64,000 nucleotides of DNA, taken from positions 62,001 through 126,000 of the forward strand of contig NZ_JAGIZB010000002.1 of NCBI RefSeq assembly GCF_017813395.1. Reading direction: 5' to 3'. This DNA is from Pararoseomonas baculiformis (GTDB lineage Bacteria; Pseudomonadota; Alphaproteobacteria; Acetobacterales; Acetobacteraceae). Positions 1 through 8,266 of this stretch are shown piece after piece. How positions within the stretch are numbered: the first letter of the stretch is position 1; each line of letters begins with the position of its first letter. The translations under genes and the position numbers were made by a program. The notes beneath the pieces were generated by a model that saw nothing but the letters and a program-made list of their open reading frames with translations, did no database searches and was not told the origin of the DNA.

Positions 1-1
1 G

Positions 2-508
2 CACGCGGCGGCGGCAGCCCGGGACCGGGCAGCCTTCGAGGCTGCACTCAGGCAGATACTGAGCAATGCTGAATCCTACTCAAGAAACAGCTTGGCCTTT
101 ACGATGTGCTACAATTCCGTTCGTGGGATGGCAGTGCTGGCGGGCTACTGCATCCTTTGCCTTAAAGTCGAAGCAGCCCTTGCGGCCTTGGCTGGTATTC
201 GAACCATTTTGACGGCCGCGGGCCGCGTGTTCGCCTTCCATCCGGCGCATCTGGACGAGTTCACGAGAACCTGCCGGATCGCCGTACCGCTGGAAGACTT
301 CGAAAACGTGCTCCGCGGATCCAGCAACCAGCAGGTAGGTGATATGCTGCAGCTGCGCATGCCGCATGTGAAGCTCACATTGGGCCAGGCGGCTAGCGAA
401 CAACTGATACGCCCAAGCATTAGGTCCGATAATCCGGACGCGCTCCTAGTCATCATTCAGGGATTTACGGCCAGCGGCGACATATCGGCCGCCCAGGTCG
501 CTGGGTAG
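2..508 (+). CDS. Partial hypothetical protein (5' end outside window)
   Basis: The frame is open from the left edge to a TAG at 506-508, so this is the last ~168 residues of a longer protein. It begins with an Ala/Arg-rich helical stretch, has a short hydrophobic segment (residues ~45-65, GMAVLAGYCILCL) and ends in a mixed segment with LRMPHVKLTLG. I do not recognise the family. Codon use in this frame looks coding, whereas the antisense ORFs over it have cysteine- and serine-rich translations typical of shadows. A TTG at 92 is an in-frame alternative start, but the upstream frame stays open. It lies in the lower-GC surface-glycan region, so a role in glycan biosynthesis is possible but not shown. 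Confidence 0.45.
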   Translation, partial: HAAAAARDRAAFEAALRQILSNAESYSRNSLAFTMCYNSVRGMAVLAGYCILCLKVEAALAALAGIRTILTAAGRVFAFHPAHLDEFTRTCRIAVPLEDFENVLRGSSNQQVGDMLQLRMPHVKLTLGQAASEQLIRPSIRSDNPDALLVIIQGFTASGDISAAQVAG

Positions 509-686
509 GCTCTCTGGCAGCCAAAGGTATGGTGCGGGCTGACTTTCCAACGTTGTGGCCGCCCCGCTAACGTCGCGTTCCACCAAGAACCTTTGCTAGA
601 CTTACTTCGCAACAAAATTCGGAGAAATCGCCCTGCTACTTGATGTCAATGAGATTGCTGGCCGGGGAGCTTGGAGTCTGGCCAGC
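509..686. other. Gap with possible upstream start of the next gene
   Basis: No separate gene is visible. The frame of the following GT61 gene is open back to a TAG at 597-599. A GGAGA at 621-625 precedes a CTG at 633 by 7 nt, so the real start of that gene may lie here rather than at 687. Confidence 0.4.
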
Positions 687-1853
687 TTGCCGCGGATGAC
701 GTTGCAGGAATGGCTTCCGGCCAGGAGCCATCCGAAGGATGTGCTCGTCGTGATGCGGTCCCCGCAGGTGCTCAGCATTCCAAAGCTCGGCGAGGCCGAT
801 GTGGCGCGCCTTCGCGGCCAAGCGGGACTGCCGAAGCAGTTCGCCACCGGGAGCGCTCCCGTGGGCGACCTGTCCGTTGCCGTATTGCACAACTGCCTAG
901 TACTGGGGGATCGGGGCATCATCCTGACTGCAAGTGGCGTCGTGGGCGAGTGCATTGGCACGCGTCGCGTGCGCTTTGGTGAGATGCCCAACTCTGACGA
1001 CTTAGCCTTACACCTGGAACGCGCCAGGGCAGAACTTGATTCCGCTCCGGTGGTAGATTTGGCCGAGGCTGCCATCGGGTGCATGATTGATGGTGACCTC
1101 AATAGGGCTAATTACTATCACTTTCACGCCGAGTTCCTCGCAGCGCTGGTCCTGCTTGGGCGTCTGCAGGCCGAGGCAGACCTTTCCGTCTGCCCGATCG
1201 TGATGCAAGGCCTGACGGGATGGCGATCTGAGGCAGCTCGTCTTGCTGGCATCCCGGCGGACCAGCATTTCGCACTGGGCAAGCGCATGGCCCTCGTCCG
1301 GCGCCTGTATGTTCCCACCATGCTTCTGACGCGAACTCGTGTAATAGATCCCTTCTTCGGAGAGACCTTCGGGGCGATCCGGTCAGCGGTGATGGCCGGG
1401 CGGGACACGGATCAACAGACCCGTCCGAAGATCCTCTACGTTTCGCGTCAGGACACCACCGCGCGACCCATGTCTAATGAGCAGGACTTGATCGAGAGGC
1501 TGCGTGAACGAGGAGTGGAAATCTTTCTCGCCCGCGGCAGAGATTACGCCGATCAGGTCGCGGCTTTCGCCGGGCGACGCTTGATTGTAGGCGCCCACGG
1601 CGCGGGGCTCACTAACATGGGTTTTGCTTCCGCCGGATCGCGTATCCTGGAGATTTTCCCACCTGCTCGCTATCAAGTTCTCTATTACCGTATGGCTGGA
1701 GTGCTAGGGCACGGGTATCGCTGCTTCCCGGCCCGAGGTACCGAGCCTGCCGCTTCGGATAATGAGAGCTGGGAGTTGGAACTCGATGAGTTCCTGGCCG
1801 TCTTTGATGAGGTCGCACAGGAATGGAGGGCATCCACTGGCGTCGCCGCGTAG
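687..1853 (+). CDS. GT61/DUF563 family glycosyltransferase
   Basis: This 388-residue protein resembles the GT61 (DUF563) glycosyltransferases of bacterial surface polysaccharide clusters. The C-terminal third holds the family core: a KILYVSRQD segment, then NEQDLIERLRERG, then VGAHGAGLTNMGF followed by ILEIFPP. The GAHGAGLTN loop is the hallmark of the nucleotide-sugar site in this family. The start is uncertain: 687 is TTG, an ATG follows at 696, and the frame is open back to 600 with a possible CTG start at 633 behind a GGAGA. No signal peptide is seen, so it is probably cytoplasmic. The gene has lower GC than the rest of the window and is followed by an IS remnant. A second GT61 gene lies at 5478. 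Donor and acceptor cannot be predicted. Confidence 0.85.
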   Translation: MPRMTLQEWLPARSHPKDVLVVMRSPQVLSIPKLGEADVARLRGQAGLPKQFATGSAPVGDLSVAVLHNCLVLGDRGIILTASGVVGECIGTRRVRFGEMPNSDDLALHLERARAELDSAPVVDLAEAAIGCMIDGDLNRANYYHFHAEFLAALVLLGRLQAEADLSVCPIVMQGLTGWRSEAARLAGIPADQHFALGKRMALVRRLYVPTMLLTRTRVIDPFFGETFGAIRSAVMAGRDTDQQTRPKILYVSRQDTTARPMSNEQDLIERLRERGVEIFLARGRDYADQVAAFAGRRLIVGAHGAGLTNMGFASAGSRILEIFPPARYQVLYYRMAGVLGHGYRCFPARGTEPAASDNESWELELDEFLAVFDEVAQEWRASTGVAA

Positions 1854-1897
1854 GAGGTGGATCGAACTCAACCCGGCGACGCCCGCGATAAGTGACC

Positions 1898-1918
1898 AGC
1901 CCCCCCGAGGGGGGGGCT
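1898..1918. terminator. C-run/G-run hairpin
   Basis: A run of seven C (1900-1906) faces a run of eight G (1909-1916), flanked by AG and CT, giving a very stable short hairpin 45 bp after the GT61 stop. It may stop transcription from that gene. It also lies just inside the putative left end of the IS remnant, so it could instead be part of the IS terminal region. There is no clear T tract. Confidence 0.4.
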
Positions 1919-1953
1919 ATGAGGCGCTTTGGTTTGGTGGTGCAGGTCCAGCG

Positions 1954-2605
1954 TTAGCCTTCGACGGCTACGGAGCCCTCCGACACCCCTGAAGGGCTTG
2001 CCAGAGAACGGTATTCCTGCGGCGTTCTCTGGCCAAGGGCCCTGTAAGGACGGTTCTGATTGTCGTTGCGGTGCCAAGCCTCGATCTCCCGCCGGGCTTC
2101 GGTCAGCGTCTCGAACCAGTGCAGGTTCTGGCACTCGGCCCGGAGCCGGGCGTTGAAGGTCTCGGTGAAGGCGTTGTCCGTCGGTTTGCCAGGCCGTGAG
2201 CAGTCGATCCGCGTGCCATGGTGGTAGACCCAGAGATCGACGAGGTGCCCGGTGAACTCCGCGCCGTTGGCTGCGAACAGGTTTGCGGCGCCGGGGCTGC
2301 CTGCTGCGCAGCGCCAGGCCTTCCTCCCGGTACAGCCGCCACCCCAAGCTCTTGCCCACCGCCCAGCCGTCACACCGCAGCATCACGTGGAGCCGCCGGT
2401 AGCCGTCTCGGATCCTCACCCGGGCGATCTCGTGCATGCGCTGGAGGATCTCGAGGCGGGGATCCCGCGTGCTCGGCTTGCGCTGCGTCGGGCGGTGCTG
2501 GCCTGTCAGGGCACAGGCCCGCCGTTCGCTGAGGCCGTGACTCGCCGCCACATAGGCGACCCCCTTCTTCATGACCGCAGGCTGGGGTATTTCTTGACAA
2601 CACAT
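1954..2605 (-). pseudogene. IS3-family transposase OrfB, internal deletion and frameshift
   Basis: The N-terminal part (2605 down to ~2280) reads ...ASHGLSERRACAL, then YRRLHVMLR and LYREEGLALR, as in the HTH_21 region of IS407-type OrfB. The C-terminal part (~2280 to 1954) continues in another frame with NGAEFTGHLVDLW, RPGKPTDNAF, TETFNARLR and ALGQRTPQEY, the end of the rve/DDE integrase core. The stretch between, which should carry the first catalytic Asp (usually WSMDFV) and the second Asp (usually CDNGPEF), is missing; here the junction reads AANGAEF. Only the glutamate of the DDE triad remains. It cannot encode an active transposase. Confidence 0.85.
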
Positions 2606-2849
2606 CCTGCAGCACGGCCTCTTCCAGACCGAGCTCCGCCACCAGCCTCTTCAGCCGGGCAGTCTCATCTGCAACCTGTCTGAACTCCCGAATCTGCTCC
2701 GACTGCAGACCCGCATACTGCTTCTTCCATCGGTAGAAGGTCTGCTCGGAGATGCCGAACTGCCGAACCAAATCCGCCACCGGCAGACCGAGTCCCGCCT
2801 GCTTCAGCACCGACACGAGCTGCTCGACTGAAAAGCGCTTCTTCTTCAT
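2370..2849 (-). CDS. IS3-family transposase OrfA (helix-turn-helix)
   Basis: The product starts MKKKRFSVEQLVSVLKQ and continues PVADLVRQFGISEQTFYRWK, a classic HTH_Tnp_1 domain, followed by a leucine-zipper-like helix (LKRLVAELGLEEAVLQDVL). The ATG at 2849 is chosen because GGGGAG lies ~7 nt upstream; an earlier in-frame ATG exists at 2855. Normal IS407-type OrfA stops after about 88 residues. Here the frame runs on for about 70 more residues of non-homologous sequence that is antisense-frame reading of orfB, so the usual stop has been lost or displaced. It would normally act with OrfB through a -1 frameshift, but its partner is broken. Confidence 0.75.
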   Translation of the reverse strand: MKKKRFSVEQLVSVLKQAGLGLPVADLVRQFGISEQTFYRWKKQYAGLQSEQIREFRQVADETARLKRLVAELGLEEAVLQDVLSRNTPACGHEEGGRLCGGESRPQRTAGLCPDRPAPPDAAQAEHAGSPPRDPPAHARDRPGEDPRRLPAAPRDAAV

Positions 2850-3015
2850 GGCCAATCTCCCCGTCCATCCTGGGAAATCCGCCGAAAAATTAACACCTCA
2901 GATGGACCACTTTCGCCAGGTCACCTCACCGCTAGGCAACCCTGCCCGATTGAACCACCGCATCCCGGCGGCAAGCGTCCGATCGTCGCCAGCCGGGATG
3001 CGCTGCTGGCAGCCC

Positions 3016-3987
3016 TCACTCCGCTGCTTGCAGCGAACCCGTGCGGCGCAGTTCCTTGTCGAAATGCGCAATCGTGGCACGAAGTCCGTCCAGCAGCTGG
3101 ACTTTGGGCTGCCAGCCGAGCAACTCCCTCGCTTTGCTAATTTCCGGCCGACGCTGGCGGGGATCATCGCTTGGGAGCGGATGGAATACCAACCGGCTGC
3201 GCCCTCCCACCTCAGCCAGCACGATCTCCGCCAGTTCGCGGATGCTGAACTCCTCCGGATTGCCGAGATTGATGGGGCCCGTCACCGAGGTGGGGGACCC
3301 CATCAGGCGGACGAAGCCGTCGATCAGGTCGGAAACAAAGCAGAAGGATCGCGTCTGCGTGCCTTCGCCATAGATGGTGATCGGCTCGCCCCGCAATGCC
3401 TGGACAATGAAGTTTGACACCACGCGCCCATCGTTCGGGTGCATGCGCGGCCCATAGGTGTTGAAAATTCGTGCGACCTTGATCTCCAGCCCATGCTGCC
3501 GATGATAGTCGAAGAACAGGGTCTCGGCGCAGCGCTTCCCCTCATCGTAGCAGGAGCGGATGCCGATAGGGTTCACATTGCCCCAGTATTCCTCTGGCTG
3601 GGGATGCACTGCCGGATCCCCGTAGACCTCGCTTGTCGAGGCCTGGAACACTGGCACACGCAGCCGCTTGGCTAGGCCCAGCACGTTGATGGCGCCGTGG
3701 ACGCTCACCTTCGTCGTCTGCACCGGATCCTTCTGGTAGTGGATCGGCGATGCTGGGCAGGCCAGGTTGTAGATCTGGTCTACCTCCAAATAGATTGGGA
3801 AGGTGATGTCGTGGCGGATCACCTCGAAATACGGATTGGAAAGGAGGTGCGCTATATTGTCTCGCGTTCCCGTGAAGTAGTTGTCCAGGCAAATCACGTG
3901 ATCTCCCCTGGCCAACAGAAATTCACATAGATGCGAGCCAAGGAAGCCTGCGCCCCCAGTCACTAAAACCCGCTTCCGGATATGCAT
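3016..3987 (-). CDS. uxs: UDP-glucuronate decarboxylase (UDP-xylose synthase), extended SDR
   Basis: This enzyme makes UDP-xylose from UDP-glucuronate using bound NAD+, giving a donor for surface polysaccharide. The 323-residue product has the Rossmann motif GGAGFLGSH (residues 11-19), [12 protein letters not shown] (a UXS hallmark), [10 protein letters not shown] (116-125) and the catalytic pair Y147 and K151 in [23 protein letters not shown] and the C-terminal [14 protein letters not shown] are also typical. The ATG at 3987 is preferred because an AGGAGG sits 7 nt upstream; a TTG immediately before it is a poorer start. It lies 98 bp downstream of the GT-A glycosyltransferase on the same strand. 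Confidence is high for the SDR class and good for UXS against related dTDP-glucose dehydratases. Confidence 0.9.
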   Translation of the reverse strand: MHIRKRVLVTGGAGFLGSHLCEFLLARGDHVICLDNYFTGTRDNIAHLLSNPYFEVIRHDITFPIYLEVDQIYNLACPASPIHYQKDPVQTTKVSVHGAINVLGLAKRLRVPVFQASTSEVYGDPAVHPQPEEYWGNVNPIGIRSCYDEGKRCAETLFFDYHRQHGLEIKVARIFNTYGPRMHPNDGRVVSNFIVQALRGEPITIYGEGTQTRSFCFVSDLIDGFVRLMGSPTSVTGPINLGNPEEFSIRELAEIVLAEVGGRSRLVFHPLPSDDPRQRRPEISKARELLGWQPKVQLLDGLRATIAHFDKELRRTGSLQAAE

Positions 3988-4085
3988 CAAATTGCCTCCT
4001 GGTGATAGCCGTGGCGGCGCCAGCCGCAGATACTCAATTCCGCCTGAACAATTTCGGCAGGCGACGAACAGTGCAAATACGAAAC

Positions 4086-5090
4086 TCAGTAGGCATTTGC
4101 GAAGAACGAACCCGCAGGCGGCGGCGGCATGTTTCGATGCCCATAGGCCTCATCGCAATTCGCTTTATAGGTTTGTCGCTCTTCGTCATTCATCACGATC
4201 AGACGCGCTTCATCCGGCCAGTGGAAACTGCACACACGGTCTGGAAAAATTTGCTCCTGCCCGTAGCCCTTTTTTGAGTAAGCCTCCGGTGTAAAATTTA
4301 ACCCGGAGGCTCCAACGTAGCTCGCTTGGCAAATGAAAGGCATCAGCCGCACCCGTCCCAGCCAAGCTGTTGCAATCGTCTTCATTGCGTCCTGCGAGAG
4401 CGCGCGTGTGGCGAGTCCAAGCGATTTGTGAACGCCGCCAATGCGGGCTTTGGGGCGCTTGCGATAATCGCATTCGGAAACGATCTGAATGTAAGGATCA
4501 ATGACCTCGCGCACCTTAAGCCAATGTTCGCGGGTCACGCCATAACCCCAGGCATGGCCCATCTCTACAATCGTATTCTGTTTGGCGCGCTGCGTCACCA
4601 GCGAAGCTCGGTGATTCCCGTACGCTGCAACGTATCCGACCCGTCCGAAAGACTCCGGTGAGGCTGCATAGTCTAGCATTCGTTGCAAGGTGTCGATATA
4701 ATGGGGGCCGAGGACCATATCGTCTTCGAAAAACATGGCGCTGGGAAATCGGCGTTCAATGAAAACATAGCGCTCCGCCCGATCGAAGTTGAGGGCGACG
4801 CCGATGTTCTTCTCGGAAAGATGTACTGTGCCGTTCGGGAAAATCTCTTGGAACACGGCAACCGAAGTGGCGATCTCTTCATCGGTTGCATACCGCTCGG
4901 AGCTAACGAAGTTTACTCCGTTGTCCTGAAACAGATGAACTTCACGCAGGCCATTCGCTACCTGCTCTTGGCCGCGGATCGATAGCAAAGTCTGACGCAA
5001 GTAGTCTGGGCGATTGAAGGCCATCACAACGATAGGGCCTAGTGCCGCTGGTGCGTTATCCAGAGCGCCTGTCCGGGCGGGAGAGGTAGT
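4086..5090 (-). CDS. GT-A fold glycosyltransferase
   Basis: The product (~334 residues) begins its catalytic domain with [20 protein letters not shown], the first strand and helix of a GT2-like nucleotide-sugar domain. [18 protein letters not shown] provides an acidic EDD in place of DxD, as in GnT-I-like and related transferases. Later [13 protein letters not shown] resembles the acceptor-side helix of this group. A TTG at 5090 is chosen as start because GGAG lies 8 nt upstream; a longer TTG start at 5129 is possible. The first ATG (5024) would cut the fold. No membrane segment is seen. It is probably co-transcribed with the UDP-xylose synthase gene that follows. The transferred sugar is unknown. 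Confidence 0.75.
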   Translation of the reverse strand, partial: TTSPARTGALDNAPAALGPIVVMAFNRPDYLRQTLLSIRGQEQVANGLREVHLFQDNGVNFVSSERYATDEEIATSVAVFQEIFPNGTVHLSEKNIGVALNFDRAERYVFIERRFPSAMFFEDDMVLGPHYIDTLQRMLDYAASPESFGRVGYVAAYGNHRASLVTQRAKQNTIVEMGHAWGYGVTREHWLKVREVIDPYIQIVSECDYRKRPKARIGGVHKSLGLATRALSQDAMKTIATAWLGRVRLMPFICQASYVGASGLNFTPEAYSKKGYGQEQIFPDRVCSFHWPDEARLIVMNDEERQTYKANCDEAYGHRNMPPPPAGSFFANAY

Positions 5091-5214
5091 CAAGACCTGA
5101 TCTCCAGTTCTGTGCTCAAGGTCCGGCAAATCTCAGTGCGGTCAAGAGGCGGCCATGAACCTGATGGCCGGGGCCTCTCCGGCTCGAGGATAGATTGGGG
5201 GTGAGAGCCTACTG

Positions 5215-5235
5215 GTGCTCGCTTCGCTCGAGCAC
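5215..5235. promoter_or_regulatory. Inverted repeat GTGCTCG-N7-CGAGCAC
   Basis: Perfect 7-bp arms (5215-5221 and 5229-5235) around CTTCGCT form a stem-loop or a two-fold protein site between two divergent glycan genes. Function is not known. Confidence 0.4.
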
Positions 5236-5304
5236 GCCGACCGGTCCAACCTGCGGCCAAACTAGGCCTCCGTGAACTGGCCAACGTGACCGCCGGCCAA
5301 AGGG

Positions 5305-5326
5305 GAAGGCGTGATTTCACGCCTTC
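5305..5326. promoter_or_regulatory. Perfect 10-bp inverted repeat, 2-nt spacer
   Basis: GAAGGCGTGA (5305-5314) and TCACGCCTTC (5317-5326) are exact reverse complements with TT between them. No T tract follows, so an operator is more likely than a terminator. It lies 152 bp before the GT61 start. Confidence 0.45.
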
Positions 5327-5477
5327 GTGTGGGCAGAATAGTGCACATGCGAAGCGCAAACAAGGGAGCAAACAGCGCTCCTCCGTTCTGTTCCCTTCAC
5401 GAAGTCTGCCGCATTGTTCTTGTCCTTTCCTGCTTTCTCCTGCATTAGCGGTTCTTCTCTCCTTTTACGGATCAACG

Positions 5478-6710
5478 ATGGCCAGCACGGATCGAGAAGA
5501 CCTTCCTGCGGCTCCGAATGTCATAGAGGATGGTGGCCATCGCTATTCCTTTGCGCCCCGGGTCTATGCCTCAAGGTTGCCTGATATCGCTGAAGCGCAG
5601 GAGGTCTGGGCGCCAGTTCCACTCAAAGACCCAGGTGCGAGAATTATCTTTCCTGACGAGATTGCGCGGGCTGGCTTCTTTGATGCTCGCCCTGAGTTCA
5701 TGGCAAATGAGCTTCCTCTCGGAACGGCTTCGCTCTGCACCTTCCCAAATGCCTCCTTGCTGCACTATCCGCGGATTGAGGGGATGATGGTTAACGAAGT
5801 CCCGTATTTCGTGCGTGAAACGCGCGGCAGCCCGCGCGTGCAGCCCGGCAATGACATGCTGCGAAACATGGGTAAGGAATGGTTCGTCAATCTTGAGAAG
5901 CCCTTTGCTGGTCACTTGGAACGGGCAGTGGTCTGCTACGACTCTGCTTCCAGAAACTATGCGCACTTTATGATGATCTGGCTGCCGCGCATTATTTTGG
6001 CGAATACATATATGGCTGGCGTTGCTTTCGTTGTGCCAGATCTTCCAAGCTACGCAGCATTGGGTGGGGCGTCGATCCGCAGCGAATTGCTTTACCGGCT
6101 GCCGGATATTATGCCCCTGACGCAGGACAACTTCTATTGGCACCTTGGCGAAGGGCGATGGGAGTTGGAGGAAGCTAACATTGTCTCGGTTACGCCTGAT
6201 CGCTGGCTCCTGATTTTCCATGAGGAGGTTCAGGCGGCTTTTACGCGGATTGGCGGTGAGGCACTACGTCGGCACGCCGCTATAAAGGGCAGCAAGCAAG
6301 GAAATGATCTTCCTCGTCGAATTTACGTTTCGCGCCAAGGTGCACAACGTCGCCGAGTCCTGAATCAGGAGGAACTCGACCCGGTGCTGGAGCGGCATGG
6401 ATTCATCCATGTTAAACTGGAAACGATGGATTTTTTCGAGCAAGCTGCCCTCTTCGCACGAGCAGACGCCGTTATTGGGCTGCACGGTGCCGGCCTTGCC
6501 AATACGCTGTTCAATGACGGCCGCGCGACGCTGGTCGAAATTTACCCTGCCGGCGAGGCACATCCACATTTCGCCCTGTGTGCGCTCAGCCGAGGCTGCC
6601 GCTACATTCCGGTCAGTTCCCGAAAAGTGAGCAAGCATCGCGACGTGTTAATAGATCCGGTGCAGGTGGATCGTGCCCTGTCTCTCATCGCCACTTCGGC
6701 AACCACCTGA
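5478..6710 (+). CDS. GT61/DUF563 family glycosyltransferase
   Basis: This 410-residue protein is a second GT61-type transferase. Core motifs are RRIYVSRQGAQRR, NQEELDPVLERHGF, VIGLHGAGLANTLF and LVEIYPAGE, plus an upstream NYAHFMMIWLPRI that matches the YYHFHAEFL region of the GT61 protein at 687. The ATG at 5478 is chosen because the frame upstream has no coding character and the family N terminus begins about here; the ribosome site is weak. The stop lies 13 bp from the stop of the convergent greB gene. Its lower GC groups it with the glycan island, which ends here. Substrates are unknown. Confidence 0.85.
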   Translation: MASTDREDLPAAPNVIEDGGHRYSFAPRVYASRLPDIAEAQEVWAPVPLKDPGARIIFPDEIARAGFFDARPEFMANELPLGTASLCTFPNASLLHYPRIEGMMVNEVPYFVRETRGSPRVQPGNDMLRNMGKEWFVNLEKPFAGHLERAVVCYDSASRNYAHFMMIWLPRIILANTYMAGVAFVVPDLPSYAALGGASIRSELLYRLPDIMPLTQDNFYWHLGEGRWELEEANIVSVTPDRWLLIFHEEVQAAFTRIGGEALRRHAAIKGSKQGNDLPRRIYVSRQGAQRRRVLNQEELDPVLERHGFIHVKLETMDFFEQAALFARADAVIGLHGAGLANTLFNDGRATLVEIYPAGEAHPHFALCALSRGCRYIPVSSRKVSKHRDVLIDPVQVDRALSLIATSATT

Positions 6711-6723
6711 TGATGCGGTCTCC

Positions 6724-7248
6724 TCATTCGGCGCGCGGCCCCGGATATCGGATCTCCAAGATCTCGATGCTGCTCGGCCCCGTCGGGGTGCGTACCACCA
6801 CCTCGTCGCCAACCCGCGCGCGCAGCATGGCCAACGCCATTGGCGAGCCGATGCTGATCTTGCCTGCCGCCATATTCGCCTCGTCCACGCCGACGATGGT
6901 GACGGTCCTCTCCTCGTCGCGCTCATTCACGTAGGTGACCGTCGCACCGAAGAAGACCCGGTCCCGCTGCGCTTGTGCCGCGGGATCAACCACCTCGCCC
7001 GACTCGAGGCGCTGGCTGAGGAAGCGGAGCCGGCGGTCGATCTCACGGAGCCGGCGCTTGCCTTCCTTGTAGTCGGCATTCTCGCTGCGATCGCCATTCC
7101 CGGCGGCCCAGGAGACGATCTCCACGACCCTGTGCCGCTCGGTGCGCATTGCCTCCAACTCCGCGCGCAGCGCGGCCTCGCCCTCCGGCGTCATGTAGAA
7201 CCTGCCGCGCGGAAGCCGCGGCGGCGCGCCCTCGTCATCCTCGTCCAT
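6724..7248 (-). CDS. greB: Transcription elongation factor GreB
   Basis: GreB enters the RNA polymerase secondary channel and stimulates cleavage of backtracked transcripts. The N-terminal coiled coil shows LRAELEAMRTERHRVVEIV followed by GDRSENADYKEGKRRLREID; the acidic D and E of the tip (GDRSENADY) are the catalytic hallmark. The second domain contains VFFGATVTYV, VGVDEA and ISIGSPMALAML, as in the FKBP-like C-terminal domain. VVDP after the coiled coil fits GreB rather than GreA. The ATG at 7248 gives 174 residues and has GGAGATGGG upstream; an upstream in-frame start at 7284 adds non-family sequence. It is a core gene, marking the right boundary of the low-GC island. Confidence 0.92.
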   Translation of the reverse strand: MDEDDEGAPPRLPRGRFYMTPEGEAALRAELEAMRTERHRVVEIVSWAAGNGDRSENADYKEGKRRLREIDRRLRFLSQRLESGEVVDPAAQAQRDRVFFGATVTYVNERDEERTVTIVGVDEANMAAGKISIGSPMALAMLRARVGDEVVVRTPTGPSSIEILEIRYPGPRAE

Positions 7249-7456
7249 AAGCCCATCTCCCCCGTGGCGGCGCGCCCATAACATGGCAAGGCTTGCAGGA
7301 GAGGGCCCGGCGGAAGCTGCCCGGATCGTTCAACATTCCTTGGGCGGGCCAGTCCGGCCCTGGCCCGCACTGGATGCCTTCCCCATCATCCCGGCCTGGT
7401 CTGGCAAGGGGAAGCGTGTGCGGCGTGCTGGCACGATCGTGAGGGAACGTCCGGCG

Positions 7457-8146
7457 ATGTCCCCCACGCCACTGGCGCCCGAGGCGGTCGTGCTCGACAT
7501 GGACGGCACCCTGCTCGACACGGAGGAGGCCTATCGCATCGCCCTCCAAGAAGCGGTGGAGGCTTGCGGGCATCGGGCCGGCGAGGATTTCTACGCCGCG
7601 CTGGTGGGCATCTCCAGCCGTGAGCGGGGGGCCCTGGTCCGAGCCGCGCTCGGTCCCGATTTCCCCTGGGAGGAATGCCTGCGCGACTACCGCGCACGAA
7701 AGGCACGTCTGCTGTCCGGCGCCCTGCGCAGCAAGCCCGGAGCGAACGAGCTGCTGGCCGAAATTGCCGAGCAGCGCTTATCATGTGCGGTCGCTACCTC
7801 GGCCAGCCGGCGCACGGCTCTTGTGGCCCTTAAGGCTGCCGGGCTCCTTCATTCCATTCCGGTCCTGATCACGCGCGACGACGTTTCCGCCGGGAAACCC
7901 GATCCCGCCGTTTTCCTGCGTGCGGCAACCAGCCTGGGCGCGGAGCCCGCGCGCTGCCTTGCGGTGGAGGATTCGCCGCCCGGCATCACCGCCGCGCTCG
8001 AGGCGGGGATGCGGGTGGTCATGGTGCCGGATGTCGTCCCGCCCAGCGCGGCGTTGCGCCAGGCCGGGCTGGTGATCGCCGCCGATCTTCTGGAAGTGCG
8101 TGCCATGCTGCGGAACTTACGCAATGGTGAAGCCCTGATGCCTTGA
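7457..8146 (+). CDS. HAD-superfamily phosphatase (phosphoglycolate phosphatase / beta-phosphoglucomutase-like)
   Basis: This is a 229-residue subfamily I HAD enzyme. Motif I is VVLDMDGTLLDT (nucleophile D14, acid/base D16), motif II is VATSASRR, motif III is the lysine of SAGKPDP, and motif IV is AVEDSPPGITAA. The helical cap between motifs I and II fits phosphoglycolate phosphatase, beta-phosphoglucomutase or 2-deoxyglucose-6-phosphatase types. The ATG at 7457 is chosen because it lies just before motif I; GAGGGAA is 9 nt further upstream. It is divergent from greB and 120 bp upstream of the large glycan operon, so it might supply or recycle a sugar phosphate for it, which is only an inference. 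Confidence 0.85.
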   Translation: MSPTPLAPEAVVLDMDGTLLDTEEAYRIALQEAVEACGHRAGEDFYAALVGISSRERGALVRAALGPDFPWEECLRDYRARKARLLSGALRSKPGANELLAEIAEQRLSCAVATSASRRTALVALKAAGLLHSIPVLITRDDVSAGKPDPAVFLRAATSLGAEPARCLAVEDSPPGITAALEAGMRVVMVPDVVPPSAALRQAGLVIAADLLEVRAMLRNLRNGEALMP

Positions 8147-8266
8147 TGGCACGCGGCATCTGCCCAGGATTGTCTCTGAATTTCCGGACGGAGCTGATGC
8201 CCGCCAGGCCTGCCACACCCGCTGCGGAACTCGAAGCATGTCCTTTCCACCTGTGAGGAGGGCTGC

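Larger units (their letters stand above)
1893..2923 (-). mobile_element. IS3-family (IS407-like) element, degenerate
   Basis: The element is defined by an orfA at the right and a broken orfB at the left, both on the minus strand. Its proposed ends both read TGACC inward: plus strand TGACCAGCC from 1893, and minus strand TGACCTGGC from 2923. TG...CA ends fit the IS3 family. The flanks (ATAAG and CCTCA) show no 4-bp target duplication, so either the ends are slightly misplaced or later deletions removed it. At ~1.03 kb it is short for an IS407-type element (usually 1.2-1.3 kb), in line with the internal deletion in orfB. It splits a glycan gene region and is probably immobile. Confidence 0.7.
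5091..5477. other. Divergent intergenic region with two inverted repeats
   Basis: This 387-bp stretch separates the minus-strand glycosyltransferase from the plus-strand GT61 gene and must hold both promoters. No convincing gene is visible; an upstream extension of the GT61 frame to 5286 has non-coding character (Ser/Arg/Cys-rich). Two inverted repeats are present and listed separately. Confidence 0.6.

Noticed and set aside
2278-2605. Programmed frameshift joining the two parts of OrfB
   Set aside because: The frame change comes with the loss of conserved residues of the DDE core, so deletion is a better explanation. Programmed shifts in IS3 elements occur between orfA and orfB, not inside orfB.
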